Part shown: positions 35,412 to 44,331 of the stretch, one piece after another
How positions within the stretch are numbered: the first letter of the stretch is position 1
How the letters are laid out: each line of letters starts with the position of its first letter
DNA from: Prevotella sp. 10(H)
GTDB taxonomy: Bacteria; Bacteroidota; Bacteroidia; Bacteroidales; Dysgonomonadaceae
NCBI RefSeq assembly: GCF_000711235.1
Contig: NZ_JOMI01000001.1
Span: 744,001 to 808,000, forward strand
Length of the DNA stretch: 64,000 nt
Reading direction: 5' to 3'
The notes under the pieces: model-generated
Database searches by the model: none
Told to the model about the DNA's origin: nothing
What the model saw: only the letters and a program-made list of their open reading frames with translations
Position numbers and translations under genes: made by a program

Positions 35412-37583
35412 ATGAAAAAGAACACAAAAATAAAGCAACACGACATTACCGACTGCGGGGCTGCCTGTCTGGCTTCTATATCGGCTCATTACGGATTATT
35501 TTTCCCTATTGCACGTATCAGACAATATGCATCTACCGACAGGAAAGGCACCAATGCCTTAGGGCTGGCAGAGGCTGCAGAAAAGCTTAATTTCTCGGCT
35601 AAGGGTGTTAAAGCCTCAATAACTGCAGTAAAACAAAAATTAATACCATTACCGGCAATAGCACATCTCCACATAAAAGATAAAGGTTGGTATCATTATG
35701 TGGTAATCTATAAAATTACCGATAAGACCATAACCGTGATGGATCCTGCAGATGGCGAATTCCATGCATTGAGCTATGAAAAATTTGAAGAATCATGGAC
35801 AGGAGTCATAATCATACTGGAACCAAAAGCTCAATTTGTAGGAGGAAATGTAGACCAAAGCCTGAGCAGAAAATTCTTATCACTACTGCTACCTCACAAA
35901 TCGGTGATGACTCAGGCCGTTTTTGGTTCAGTCATATACAGTATTCTTGGGTTATCTATGGCTATTTATGTAGGCAAAATAACGGATTACGTATTAGTAG
36001 ACCAGAATCTTAATCTGCTACATCTCATGGGTGTTATCATGGTTGTCATTCTCATTTTAAGGACTTTCATAGATATCATGAAAAGTGTTCTGGCTCTCAA
36101 AACCGGACAGAAAATAGATGCCGCCCTGATACTGGGATACTATAAACATCTGATACGTTTGCCTCAGAACTTTTTCGACACAATGCGCGTCGGAGAAATC
36201 ATATCGAGGGTAAACGATGCCGTCAAGATCAGATATTTTATTAACAATGTTGCTCTTGATCTCGTTGTTAATGTTCTCATACTATTTTTCACTCTGTTCA
36301 TCATGCTTTTCTATTCATGGAAAATGACATTGGTAACACTTATTTCAGTCCCTTTATTCTCGATTATTTATTATTTCTTTAATAAACTCAATAAAAAGTT
36401 TCACCGGAGAATAATGGAGAATATGGCAGACCTTGAATCTCAACTTGTAGAATCCCTCAATTCAATAAATACCATAAAGAGATTTGGAGTCGAAGAATTT
36501 GCGAATGCAAAAACAGAAAGTCGTTTCGTTAGACTTCTCAAAAGCACATATACCAGCGTAAATGGCAGTATCGTTGCAGACAGTTCCATTGAATTCGTTT
36601 CAACAGGTACTACGATCCTTATTCTCTGGATAGGTAGCACATATGTTATAGATCAGGAAATCACTGCCGGATTATTAATGACATTTTATGCCCTCATCGG
36701 TTATGTACTGTCCCCGATTAGTTCTTTAATTTCAGCCAATGAAGATATTCAGGGTGCTGTTATCGCAGCTGACCGTTTGTTCCAGATTATGGATCTGGAA
36801 AGAGAAGCCGATAATACACACAAAGTGCAGATAGTACCGGAAATGATCGGTGATATAAAATTCGAGAATGTCCATTTCAGGTACGGAACCAGAAAAGATC
36901 TATTTGAAGACCTTAACTTCATCATACACAAGGGTAGAACCACGGCTATAGTCGGCAAAAGCGGTTCAGGCAAAACAACTATAGCCTCGCTTATGCAAAA
37001 AATTTATCCTATAGCCGGCGGTTATATCAAAATAGGTGATATGAATATAGAACAGGTTTCGGATCACAGCCTGCGCAGAATAGTAGGTACCGTACCTCAG
37101 AAAGTAGAATTATTCGCCGGCAATATTATAGAAAATATTGCATTGGGAGAACTGGAACCCGACATGAATAAAATCATACAATTATGTAGCGACCTGGCAT
37201 TGGAAAAGCTCATCGACGGACTTCCCCAAAAGTACGAAACACAAATCGGCGAACAGGGAGCATCGCTCTCCGGAGGGGAAAGGCAGAGAATGGCTATAGC
37301 CAGAGCCTTGTATAAAGATCCCGAAATCTTAATTATGGATGAAGCTACATCTTCGCTCGATTCTTTTTCTGAGAAATATGTTAAACAGGTATTGGAACGT
37401 CTAGCTAAAGAAGGAAAAACTATTATTTTGATTGCCCACCGTCTGACTACCACGAAAGATGCAGATCATATCATCGTACTCGAAGAAGGAAAAGTAAGAG
37501 AAACAGGAAATCACACAAAACTTATGGACACTAAGGGAAGCCTCTATCGGAAATTATGGGAAGAACAATTCAGTATCCTTTGA
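35412..37583 (+). CDS. Peptidase C39-domain ABC exporter for double-glycine peptides
   Basis: 723 residues in three parts. Residues 1-135 are a C39 peptidase with the catalytic Cys15 (DITDCGAACLAS), His95 (WYHYVVIY) and Asp111 (VMDPADG). All three are intact, so it should cut leaders after Gly-Gly. Residues about 160-440 are the six-helix exporter domain. The ATPase has Walker A GKSGSGKTT (about 515), the signature LSGGERQR (about 619), Walker B ILIMDEATSSLD and an H-loop IAHRLTT. It trims and exports peptides made nearby. The precursor at 37991, with a leader ending in NGG, is the obvious substrate. This is the SunT/LagD-like type seen in bacteriocin and signal-peptide loci. Confidence 0.95.
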   Translation: MKKNTKIKQHDITDCGAACLASISAHYGLFFPIARIRQYASTDRKGTNALGLAEAAEKLNFSAKGVKASITAVKQKLIPLPAIAHLHIKDKGWYHYVVIYKITDKTITVMDPADGEFHALSYEKFEESWTGVIIILEPKAQFVGGNVDQSLSRKFLSLLLPHKSVMTQAVFGSVIYSILGLSMAIYVGKITDYVLVDQNLNLLHLMGVIMVVILILRTFIDIMKSVLALKTGQKIDAALILGYYKHLIRLPQNFFDTMRVGEIISRVNDAVKIRYFINNVALDLVVNVLILFFTLFIMLFYSWKMTLVTLISVPLFSIIYYFFNKLNKKFHRRIMENMADLESQLVESLNSINTIKRFGVEEFANAKTESRFVRLLKSTYTSVNGSIVADSSIEFVSTGTTILILWIGSTYVIDQEITAGLLMTFYALIGYVLSPISSLISANEDIQGAVIAADRLFQIMDLEREADNTHKVQIVPEMIGDIKFENVHFRYGTRKDLFEDLNFIIHKGRTTAIVGKSGSGKTTIASLMQKIYPIAGGYIKIGDMNIEQVSDHSLRRIVGTVPQKVELFAGNIIENIALGELEPDMNKIIQLCSDLALEKLIDGLPQKYETQIGEQGASLSGGERQRMAIARALYKDPEILIMDEATSSLDSFSEKYVKQVLERLAKEGKTIILIAHRLTTTKDADHIIVLEEGKVRETGNHTKLMDTKGSLYRKLWEEQFSIL

Positions 37584-37598
37584 TAAAATAAAGCAGCT

Positions 37599-37856
37599 AT
37601 GTCTATACAAAAATATATCGACAGAATGAATTACCTGTACAAGCTGATAGAAAACGAATCTACAGGATCACCGGAGGAATTAGCCGCAAAGCTGAACCTA
37701 TGTAAAAGACACGTATTCAATATGTTGAATGACCTAAAGGATCTGGGTGCCGAAATTAAATATAACAGGATAAAAAGGACTTATTATTTCTCAAATTGCT
37801 TTATGATGAGTATAAATATCGAGGTAGAAATACTCGATGAAATAAAGTTGATATAA
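37599..37856 (+). CDS. Small helix-turn-helix protein of the peptide locus
   Basis: 85 residues. A winged-helix/HTH_11-like fold is visible: YIDRMNYLYKLIENESTGSPEELAAKLNLCKRHVFNMLNDLKDLGAEI (partly quoted) reads as helix, turn, recognition helix, then a wing IKYNRIKRTYYFS. The tail is short and acidic. Small HTH proteins of this sort are common beside double-glycine peptide loci in Bacteroidetes. It starts 15 bp after the exporter and 134 bp before the precursor gene. It probably regulates precursor expression. The recognised fold is fairly clear, but the regulatory target is inferred. Confidence 0.75.
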   Translation: MSIQKYIDRMNYLYKLIENESTGSPEELAAKLNLCKRHVFNMLNDLKDLGAEIKYNRIKRTYYFSNCFMMSINIEVEILDEIKLI

Positions 37857-37903
37857 TCTTTAGCCTTTTTCCCAGAGTGCAATTTTATTTCACTCCCGAA
37901 CCG

Positions 37904-37950
37904 TACATTTGTAATGAGATTAGATGAAGACAATATCATTATGTATTGTC
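37904..37950 (+). promoter_or_regulatory. Promoter and 5-prime hairpin of the precursor peptide gene
   Basis: TACATTTG at 37904-37911 matches the -7 consensus, with a T-rich segment instead of TTTG about 20 bp upstream. The leader of about 70 nt carries a 7-bp hairpin, GACAATA / TATTGTC (37929-37935 and 37944-37950). The precursor thus has its own promoter, apart from the exporter genes. Confidence 0.5.
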
Positions 37951-37990
37951 ACTTTACAAAATTATTATCATTTATTAAAATCTTAATTTT

Positions 37991-38173
37991 ATGAAAACAA
38001 ATTATGCTACAGAAGTGCGGGAATTGTCCATGCAGGAAATGAGAGAAGTTAACGGAGGTTGCTGCTTCCTTAAGTTTATTATCAAGCTTCTTAAATGCTG
38101 CAAACCAAAACCTTGCAAACCATGTAAACCTTGCAAACCTGGAGGCAACAATCCTAGCAAACCTGAAGATTAA
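37991..38173 (+). CDS. Double-glycine precursor peptide with Cys/Lys/Pro-rich core
   Basis: 60 residues. The leader (1-23) has the pattern ELSMQEMREVNGG, with the Gly-Gly at 22-23 that C39 peptidases cut. The predicted 37-residue core starts CCFLKFIIKLLKCC, then repeats Lys-Pro-Cys (KPKPCKPCKPCKP) and ends GGNNPSKPED. It has seven cysteines (24, 25, 36, 37, 42, 45, 48) and nine lysines. The first part is an amphipathic cationic stretch and the second a rigid Cys-Pro repeat. The odd cysteine number leaves one free for dimer or metal binding. No modification enzyme is nearby, so it is probably an unmodified or disulphide-linked bacteriocin-like or signal peptide. I know no family for this core. 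Confidence 0.8.
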   Translation: MKTNYATEVRELSMQEMREVNGGCCFLKFIIKLLKCCKPKPCKPCKPCKPGGNNPSKPED

Positions 38174-38183
38174 GAAAAAAATG

Positions 38184-38211
38184 ACCAGCTTATACTCAGG
38201 TATGAGCTGGT
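38184..38211 (+). terminator. Terminator of the precursor peptide gene
   Basis: ACCAGCTTATA and TATGAGCTGGT pair over 11 bp (one wobble) around loop CTCAGG, 11 bp after the stop. TTATTTAAT follows. Together with its own promoter this makes the precursor a monocistronic unit. Confidence 0.75.
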
Positions 38212-38362
38212 TTATTTAATCTGAACAGAGCCCCATTGTAACACAAACATAAGCTTACGACTTTACTAAACAAATTAAAAAATTAAGAATCGTCATAAAA
38301 GTATGATAATTGTTAATTTTTTCTTCGCTTTTTGCTTTATCTATTTGATATATTAACACATC

Positions 38363-39961
38363 ATGAAACTCAAATTATCAGTTGTTTCTTTACTTGTTAT
38401 TATAAGCATCTACTTAACACCTGCATACTCACAGATAACTATCGGAAGCAGCAATGAGCCCATAAAAGCTGCAATTCTTGATATAAAACAAAAACAACCC
38501 ACTAGCGACAACGAAACCGCTACCAAAGGAGGTTTACTGATGCCCCGTGTCATTCTGGTAAATCTGAATTCACTGGCTCCACTGTTGGAAACTGCTTTAG
38601 CGAATGATAACGAGCAGAAATTGCTTCATACGGGTCTCGTTGTATACAATATCAATGGTGCACATCCAAAAGGGATGTACTACTGGACCGGAATCGAATG
38701 GAAATTGATTCTCGGAAGAGATGTCACAGGGATGGAACCGTGGAATAAAGTCGGAACCACTACCAGTTCAGAACTAAACACCGATGACTCTTATTTGAAT
38801 GCCAAGGCTGTAATCAACGGAACTACCACACATAAAATTAATGGAGGAGAAGATGCAATTCTCACTGTCACCGGAGGTGATGCCAGTATAAACGGAATAA
38901 CTGTTGGTAAAGGTAAAGGAAACATTGGAGACAATACTGCAGTAGGACAATATTCTTTACGGAACGCAACAGCCGGAGGAAGCAACACTGCGATCGGCAA
39001 TAATTCACTTGCGCAAAAAACAACAGGTGGTACTAATACTGCTATAGGATATGGAGGATTATCTGCAGTGAACGCAGCATCTGATAATACAGCTGTGGGA
39101 TTTAATGCCGGAAGCAATATCACAACAGGACAAAACAACCTTACTATAGGCTACCAGGCACTAGCACCTGTAGCGACATCATCTAGTCAAATAAATATAG
39201 GTAATGCATTATTCGGCATACAGGGTAGTACCATTGCAGATGGAAAAGTCGGTGTAGGTATCGCAACTCCAACCGCTACATTGCATGTAGACGGAAGTAT
39301 GTCTCTCACAGATGCACCACTCGTTACAGGAAAAGTTCTGGTAGTAGACTCTGATGGAAAAGTAGGTATCAGGGAAACGACTCCTATACAATATATATAT
39401 GTACAAAGTACTCAGCAAAAAACGTTCAACAGCACAGAACTTAATACCCTTAACAGTACATCAGATTTAGTTGTGCCATGGTTAGCATCAGATATGTTTT
39501 CCAACAATAACATCGTAGAATTCGTATCGGCAAGCAATTCGTTCAAAATAAAAAGATCTTTTGCAGCAGAAATATCGGGTTATGTGAATTACAGAACAGG
39601 AGCAGCCTATCCTTCGGCATTTTCTACCAGTGATCCTGCGACAAGTAGCTTCGACAGAGATCATGGTTCATCTCTTCTGAATCTCAAAATACAAATATCT
39701 ACGGATGACGGTAATACATGGAAAGACTTATCTAATACCCGCGGTATATGGACTTATGGCGCTCTCGGCGATCAGACGCAGACAGTAGAAACTCCAGTTG
39801 TTATCAAAGACTTATATGCAGGTAACTTAATCAGGATGGTAATACAAAGACCTACTTCTTCCCAAGCTCCGCGTATGGGTATAACTCATGGCAGTACTGC
39901 GTCGATAGTATGTCCTCCTGGTATGAAATATTCGAGAGGAATCAGAATCGTCGGATTATAA
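38363..39961 (+). CDS. Secreted YadA-head-like repeat protein, paralogue 1
   Basis: 532 residues with signal peptide (ending AYSQ). The first domain (ITIGSSNEPIKAAILDIK, GGLLMPRVIL, LLHTGLVVYNIN, GMYYWTGIEWKL) is a conserved N-terminal block of Bacteroidetes surface proteins. Next comes DAILTVTGGDASINGITVGKGK and a left-handed coil of repeats with the core N-T-A-I-G (NTAVGQYSLRNAT, NTAIGNNSLAQKTT, NTAIGYGGLSAV, NTAVGFNAGSNIT), as in YadA-type trimeric heads and tail fibres. The last about 170 residues form a beta domain of unknown kind. There is no YadA anchor and no type IX sorting domain that I can see. It is the first of three tandem paralogues. An adhesin or fibre role is likely but unproven. 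Confidence 0.75.
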   Translation: MKLKLSVVSLLVIISIYLTPAYSQITIGSSNEPIKAAILDIKQKQPTSDNETATKGGLLMPRVILVNLNSLAPLLETALANDNEQKLLHTGLVVYNINGAHPKGMYYWTGIEWKLILGRDVTGMEPWNKVGTTTSSELNTDDSYLNAKAVINGTTTHKINGGEDAILTVTGGDASINGITVGKGKGNIGDNTAVGQYSLRNATAGGSNTAIGNNSLAQKTTGGTNTAIGYGGLSAVNAASDNTAVGFNAGSNITTGQNNLTIGYQALAPVATSSSQINIGNALFGIQGSTIADGKVGVGIATPTATLHVDGSMSLTDAPLVTGKVLVVDSDGKVGIRETTPIQYIYVQSTQQKTFNSTELNTLNSTSDLVVPWLASDMFSNNNIVEFVSASNSFKIKRSFAAEISGYVNYRTGAAYPSAFSTSDPATSSFDRDHGSSLLNLKIQISTDDGNTWKDLSNTRGIWTYGALGDQTQTVETPVVIKDLYAGNLIRMVIQRPTSSQAPRMGITHGSTASIVCPPGMKYSRGIRIVGL

Positions 39962-40004
39962 ATATCTCTTTGCAAAAAACAAACTGTACATAATACAAAC
40001 GGTT

Positions 40005-41591
40005 ATGAAGTTCAAAATATATATCAAACCCGCATTTATTATATTGTTTATATTATGCTCTATCCATAGCTTTTCACAGGTTACGATAGGTAATGATGAG
40101 GCTCCGGTAAAAGGTGCCCTGTTAGATATAAAAAACATAGTACCAACAGTAGGAAATACTGATCCCTCAAAAATTGAAACATCCCAAACAGGAGGTATGG
40201 TTCTGCCCAGAGTAAACCTTGAAGCATTAAATACATTATCCCCCTTTGTGACAACTCCTAATGATCCTGATGTAAAGAAGATACATACCGGTTTGGTTGT
40301 TTACAATGTTAAAGTAAATAGTTCTGCCTCGTTGGTACAAGGAATATATTGTTGGGATGGAAATAAGTGGAATTTACTTATTGCAGGTAAGGTAGCTAAT
40401 AGTCCTTGGTATAAAGTCGGCACCACTAGTCCGTCCTTATATAATACAGACAATTCTTATCTTACAGCTAAAGTTGTTGTAGGTGGCACTACCGTAGACA
40501 AAATAAACGGAGGTGATGATGCAGCCCTTACCGTTAAAGGTGGGGACGCCAGCATCAACGAAATTACTATAGGCCATGGTAAGGCCAAAATAGTCTATAA
40601 CACAGCTGTCGGTAAAGATGCATTAAGTAAAAATACCACGGGATCAAATAATATGGCGACCGGGCTATCTGCACTACTTGAAAACACCATAGGAAGTAAT
40701 AACATAGCACTAGGTGCCTCGGCATTGTCAACATCGTCGACAACTTCAGGTAATATAGCAATAGGAGCAGATGCCGGAAGTTTGTTAACAATTGGCAATA
40801 ATAACATACTACTCGGTGAAGGCATACAAAAATCCGGTGTAGAAGCAACTAAGATAAATATTGCGAATACCATATCAGGCTTACCCGGAGCAACTGTTGA
40901 GGACGGAAGAATGGGGATCGGCACAAATGACCCTAAGGCGACCTTGCATATAGCAGGAGATATGAAATATACGAATGCGCCTCCTATCAGTGGAGGTAGT
41001 GTTATGATGATAGATGATAATGGTTATATTGGTAAAACCCTCTTAGCTCCACGGCTTTTTACTTCGATAGAGGTAGTAAGTTCCAAACCTCAAGATATAG
41101 GAACAGCAATAAATAACGGTAATCCTATTCCCGTAAAATGGGATGATGTCGATTTTACCAGAAAAGATATAGCAGAATTAGGTTCAGGCAGTGATAATGA
41201 AATAGTATTCACTAAAACCGGAGTAGGAAGTATGTATGAAATTTCAGGGTATGTTTCATATAATACTAAGACATCAGCGCCGTCGACTTACCCAACTAAT
41301 ATAAGCACTGCGCAAAGTACTTGGCTGGCTGTCGTTAATGTAATGATACAAAAGTATAACGGTAGCACTTGGGAAACTCTTACTGCCGCACAAGCGACAT
41401 GGACCGGATCGGCTATGGGGTTGCCAAAAATGATCAATATACCCCCTACCCCTGTATTTCTAAAACAAAACGATAAAATTCGTATGGTAATACAAAAACC
41501 GTCACAGGGAGTAAATCATGGAGGAGCGTTGATCGAAACTCTCATAGCAGGTTCAGGATTTACCAAAGGGTTTAAACTAATTAACTTGTAG
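40005..41591 (+). CDS. Secreted YadA-head-like repeat protein, paralogue 2
   Basis: 528 residues, signal peptide ending SFSQ. It keeps the same plan as paralogue 1: VTIGNDEAPVKGALLDIK, GGMVLPRVNLEAL, KIHTGLVVYNVK, GIYCWDGNKWNL, then INGGDDAALTVKGGDASINEITIGHGK and N-x-A-x-G repeats (NTAVGKDALSKNT, NMATGLSALLENT, NIALGASALSTS, NIAIGADAGSLL). It then has the hinge TLHIAGDMKYTNAPP and a C-terminal beta domain. The repeat coil is where it differs most from its neighbours, while the framing blocks are close, so the copies arose by duplication and diverged in the repeats. The gene begins 43 bp after paralogue 1 and ends at the start of paralogue 3. Confidence 0.75.
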   Translation: MKFKIYIKPAFIILFILCSIHSFSQVTIGNDEAPVKGALLDIKNIVPTVGNTDPSKIETSQTGGMVLPRVNLEALNTLSPFVTTPNDPDVKKIHTGLVVYNVKVNSSASLVQGIYCWDGNKWNLLIAGKVANSPWYKVGTTSPSLYNTDNSYLTAKVVVGGTTVDKINGGDDAALTVKGGDASINEITIGHGKAKIVYNTAVGKDALSKNTTGSNNMATGLSALLENTIGSNNIALGASALSTSSTTSGNIAIGADAGSLLTIGNNNILLGEGIQKSGVEATKINIANTISGLPGATVEDGRMGIGTNDPKATLHIAGDMKYTNAPPISGGSVMMIDDNGYIGKTLLAPRLFTSIEVVSSKPQDIGTAINNGNPIPVKWDDVDFTRKDIAELGSGSDNEIVFTKTGVGSMYEISGYVSYNTKTSAPSTYPTNISTAQSTWLAVVNVMIQKYNGSTWETLTAAQATWTGSAMGLPKMINIPPTPVFLKQNDKIRMVIQKPSQGVNHGGALIETLIAGSGFTKGFKLINL

Positions 41592-43219
41592 TGAAAAAAA
41601 ATAAAATCATGATATCAAGATTTTCCTTACAATGCATTTTGGCAATATTGTTATTTTTTTCAACAACAGTTGCTTATTCGCAAGTTACCGTAGGTAGCGC
41701 GCATGCCCCTGCCGAGGGAGCTTTGCTCGATCTGAAAGAGCAATTGCCGGATACAGATAATGTAACAGCTAAAAACGGAGGCTTATTGTTGCCACGTGTA
41801 AAATTATATAATACAACAAGTATGTATAATTTTATGACTGATACTCTAAGTGCTGATTATGTTAATCAAAAGAAACTACATACCGGGCTTATTGTTTACA
41901 ATATAAATGCCGACCCTACCAAAAATCTGGAAATAGGAATTTACCAATGGAACGGTACAAAATGGCTCCCGATAAAAGAGGATAATGGAGGCGGTGCCAG
42001 TCCGTGGAACGAAGTAGGTACTACCAGTCCTGCTACTGATAATCTGAAAGATGCTTACCTGAGGGCAAAAGTAGTAGTAAACGGGCCCACAATTGCCAGT
42101 ATATATAGCCCAGCAGACGCTATGCTTACAGTTATGGATAAGGATGCTTCTATACATGATATGACAGTAGGTAGAGGAAAAGGATATCTGGCTGGTAATA
42201 CGGCCATCGGAAAAGAGGCTTTAAATGCAAATACTACAGGAAATAATAATACGGCAATCGGATTCAACGCCCTTAAAGCTAATACTACCGGAACCGGCAA
42301 CACGGCTATAGGGTATTTGGCTTCCTCTGCTAATACTACCGGAAATTATAATACTATTATAGGAAACGAGTCTGGAAATGCAGCCACAGGAAGTAACAAT
42401 CTGGTAATCGGTAATAACATTCAGGTGACGGGAAATAACAAGATAAATATCGGCAACACAATATTCGGAACTACAGGGACAGGAACAACTTCGGCGACTG
42501 TTGGAAAAATCAGTATCGGAATGAATGGAACTACAACATCAAATCTTCATGTACATGGAGATATGATCCTACGCGATGTACAAGTAGTACCTGATGGTGA
42601 AGCTCTACTTATCGATTCGAACGGGAAAATGGGAGTGGGAGCATTATTACCGACACCGACTCCTCACTGCTTTTATCAAAGTACTATATCCAAATCGTTT
42701 AACTCTGCTGAAGCTTCCAATTTTAACGGGCCGGATGGTTATATAATTCCCTGGACAGCTACAGATAGGTTGTCTAACAATATGACCACTTATCAAACAA
42801 CAGATAATTCATTCTTATTCGCTAATGAGCATACATGCAAGATATCCGGTTATATCGGACTTCAATTTCTCAATACGGGCAACAATTATCCGGCTACGAG
42901 CTATAACGCTTTGATTTCGACATCTTCCGGGCTTGCTGCTGCAGTTTTGGAGATACAGATGGCGCTTAATGGCAGCAGCACATGGACTACTATCGCCAGC
43001 GGCCATCAAGTATGGTATGGAGCTGCCCTTATTTCTACTGTAAAAGTTATTCAAATACCTCCTACAGTAGTTAAAATACCACAAGACAGTCGCATAAGAA
43101 TGGTTGTAAAAAAAGCAAGCGGATTAGGAATAAGTATTGTATCTACCGGAGGTAATCAAATTACTAAACCCGGGGGAGCAGATTACGCCAAAGGCTTGAC
43201 AATCGTCGCTTTAAGATAA
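41591..43219 (+). CDS. Secreted YadA-head-like repeat protein, paralogue 3
   Basis: 542 residues from a GTG at 41591 that overlaps the TAG of paralogue 2 by one base. An ATG at 41609 would remove six residues and still leave a signal peptide (ending AYSQ). The plan is as in the other two: VTVGSAHAPAEGALLDLK, GGLLLPRVKL, KLHTGLIVYNIN, GIYQWNGTKWLP, then repeats NTAIGKEALNANTTG, NTAIGFNALKANTTG, NTAIGYLASSANTTG, NTIIGNESGN, and a C-terminal beta domain. The repeats here are the most regular of the three. The start overlap suggests coupled translation. A strong terminator follows at 43271. Confidence 0.75.
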   Translation: MKKNKIMISRFSLQCILAILLFFSTTVAYSQVTVGSAHAPAEGALLDLKEQLPDTDNVTAKNGGLLLPRVKLYNTTSMYNFMTDTLSADYVNQKKLHTGLIVYNINADPTKNLEIGIYQWNGTKWLPIKEDNGGGASPWNEVGTTSPATDNLKDAYLRAKVVVNGPTIASIYSPADAMLTVMDKDASIHDMTVGRGKGYLAGNTAIGKEALNANTTGNNNTAIGFNALKANTTGTGNTAIGYLASSANTTGNYNTIIGNESGNAATGSNNLVIGNNIQVTGNNKINIGNTIFGTTGTGTTSATVGKISIGMNGTTTSNLHVHGDMILRDVQVVPDGEALLIDSNGKMGVGALLPTPTPHCFYQSTISKSFNSAEASNFNGPDGYIIPWTATDRLSNNMTTYQTTDNSFLFANEHTCKISGYIGLQFLNTGNNYPATSYNALISTSSGLAAAVLEIQMALNGSSTWTTIASGHQVWYGAALISTVKVIQIPPTVVKIPQDSRIRMVVKKASGLGISIVSTGGNQITKPGGADYAKGLTIVALR

Positions 43220-43270
43220 AAATATTCAGCTTTAATGTTTGTGTTCTCTATTTGCTATTTGCAAAAAAGG

Positions 43271-43301
43271 AAAAGCTTGTTATAGTTTATAACAAGCTTT
43301 T
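43271..43301. terminator. Bidirectional terminator
   Basis: A perfect 14-bp stem (AAAAGCTTGTTATA / TATAACAAGCTTTT, loop GTT) is followed by TTTAT on the plus strand and preceded by an A-rich run. It can serve the adhesin operon and the convergent metallopeptidase gene. Confidence 0.9.
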
Positions 43302-43323
43302 TTATCTTTAGTGACTTATATGA

Positions 43324-44175
43324 TTACAGTTGAGAGTAAGAAACAGAAAAGGTATCTCCGTCAGTCATATCACCCGTTTGAAGACCTTTTTTCAGCCATC
43401 GCGTACGCTGGGCAGAAGTTCCATGATTGAAGCTATCGGGCACCGTATAACCCTGTGCTTCCATCTGCAAGCGGTCATCTCCAATCTGGGTAGCGGCATT
43501 CAGCCCTTCTTCTATATCGCCATCCTCTAAAGAATTGAAATCTTTATTATCATGATATGCCCATACGCCTGCATAAAAATCGGCCTGTAATTCCAGTCTA
43601 ACGCTAAGTTGGTTACTCTCTGCCTGACTTACCCGCTGCTGTTGCTGATGCACTTTATCCAATGTACCGAGCAGATATTGCACATGATGTCCTACTTCGT
43701 GTGCAATAACGTAGGCATATGCAAAATCGCCTCCGGCATTCAACTGGCTTTTCATCTGATTAAAAAATGAGAGGTCTATATACAGCGTCTGGTCTTCGGG
43801 ACAATAGAACGGGCCTGTAGAAGCCGATGCATTCCCGCATCCCGATTGAGTGACTTTACTGAACAGGACCATTCGCGGAGGAGTATACCTCATCCCGTTC
43901 TGGTTAAATAATTCTCTCCACACATCTTCTGTTCCGGCCAGAATCGTTTTGGCAAATGCAGCAGCTTCTTCCTCTTCGGCTGTAGGCGTATAATTTTGTC
44001 CTTCCGACATATTTTCAACTGCCTGCTGAGTAACAAAATTCATAGGATTTCCTCCCATGAGCCATATTATCAATCCGACAATAATAGTACCTCCTATTCC
44101 CAGCGAAACTTTACCTGCAGAACTGCCTCTGCGGTCGTCGACATTATCGCTGCTCCTTCTTCCGTCAAGTCTCAT
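43324..44175 (-). CDS. Neutral zinc metallopeptidase, YpfJ-like membrane protein
   Basis: 283 residues. A basic N-terminus (MRLDGRRSSDNVDDRRGSS) comes before one membrane helix at about residues 24-41, and the rest lies on the far side. The zinc motif is HEVGHH, with His159, Glu160 and His163 (AYVIAHEVGHHVQYLLG). The YpfJ-family markers SGCGNASASTGPFYCPEDQTLYIDLSFF (partly quoted) and LELQADFYAGVWAYHD are complete, including the third metal ligand region. Members are widespread, and their substrates are unknown. It is transcribed convergent to the adhesin genes and divergent from the Kelch regulator. The family call is firm. Confidence 0.92.
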   Translation of the reverse strand: MRLDGRRSSDNVDDRRGSSAGKVSLGIGGTIIVGLIIWLMGGNPMNFVTQQAVENMSEGQNYTPTAEEEEAAAFAKTILAGTEDVWRELFNQNGMRYTPPRMVLFSKVTQSGCGNASASTGPFYCPEDQTLYIDLSFFNQMKSQLNAGGDFAYAYVIAHEVGHHVQYLLGTLDKVHQQQQRVSQAESNQLSVRLELQADFYAGVWAYHDNKDFNSLEDGDIEEGLNAATQIGDDRLQMEAQGYTVPDSFNHGTSAQRTRWLKKGLQTGDMTDGDTFSVSYSQL

Positions 44176-44255
44176 TTTTTTGATCTTATATTATGTATAA
44201 CTACAATAGATAACATTCATGCTATTTTTTTGTTCTTCATTAAAAAAAAGAAAAA

Positions 44256-44331
44256 TTGTAGCCAGCCGAAAATATTACTAAATTTGGTCTGCTATAATCA
44301 AATTTATAAATAACGAGGAGGAATTGTAATA
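44256..44331 (+). promoter_or_regulatory. Promoter and strong Shine-Dalgarno of the Kelch regulator gene
   Basis: TTG at 44256-44258, about 20 bp spacer and TAAATTTG at 44279-44286 match the promoter consensus. GAGGAGG at 44315-44321 is a full Shine-Dalgarno sequence, rare in this phylum. No ATG, GTG or TTG lies in frame at the right distance. The codon 7 nt downstream is ATA at 44329. Confidence 0.55.

Noticed and set aside
38086-38142. Short tandem TGCAAACC-type repeats that look like a CRISPR or microsatellite
   Set aside because: They are the Lys-Pro-Cys codons of the precursor peptide, in frame and within the gene.
38791-39138. Antisense frames across the repeat regions of the three fibre paralogues
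   Set aside because: Repetitive codons on the coding strand keep the antisense frame open. The translations are low-complexity Pro/Leu/Val-rich.
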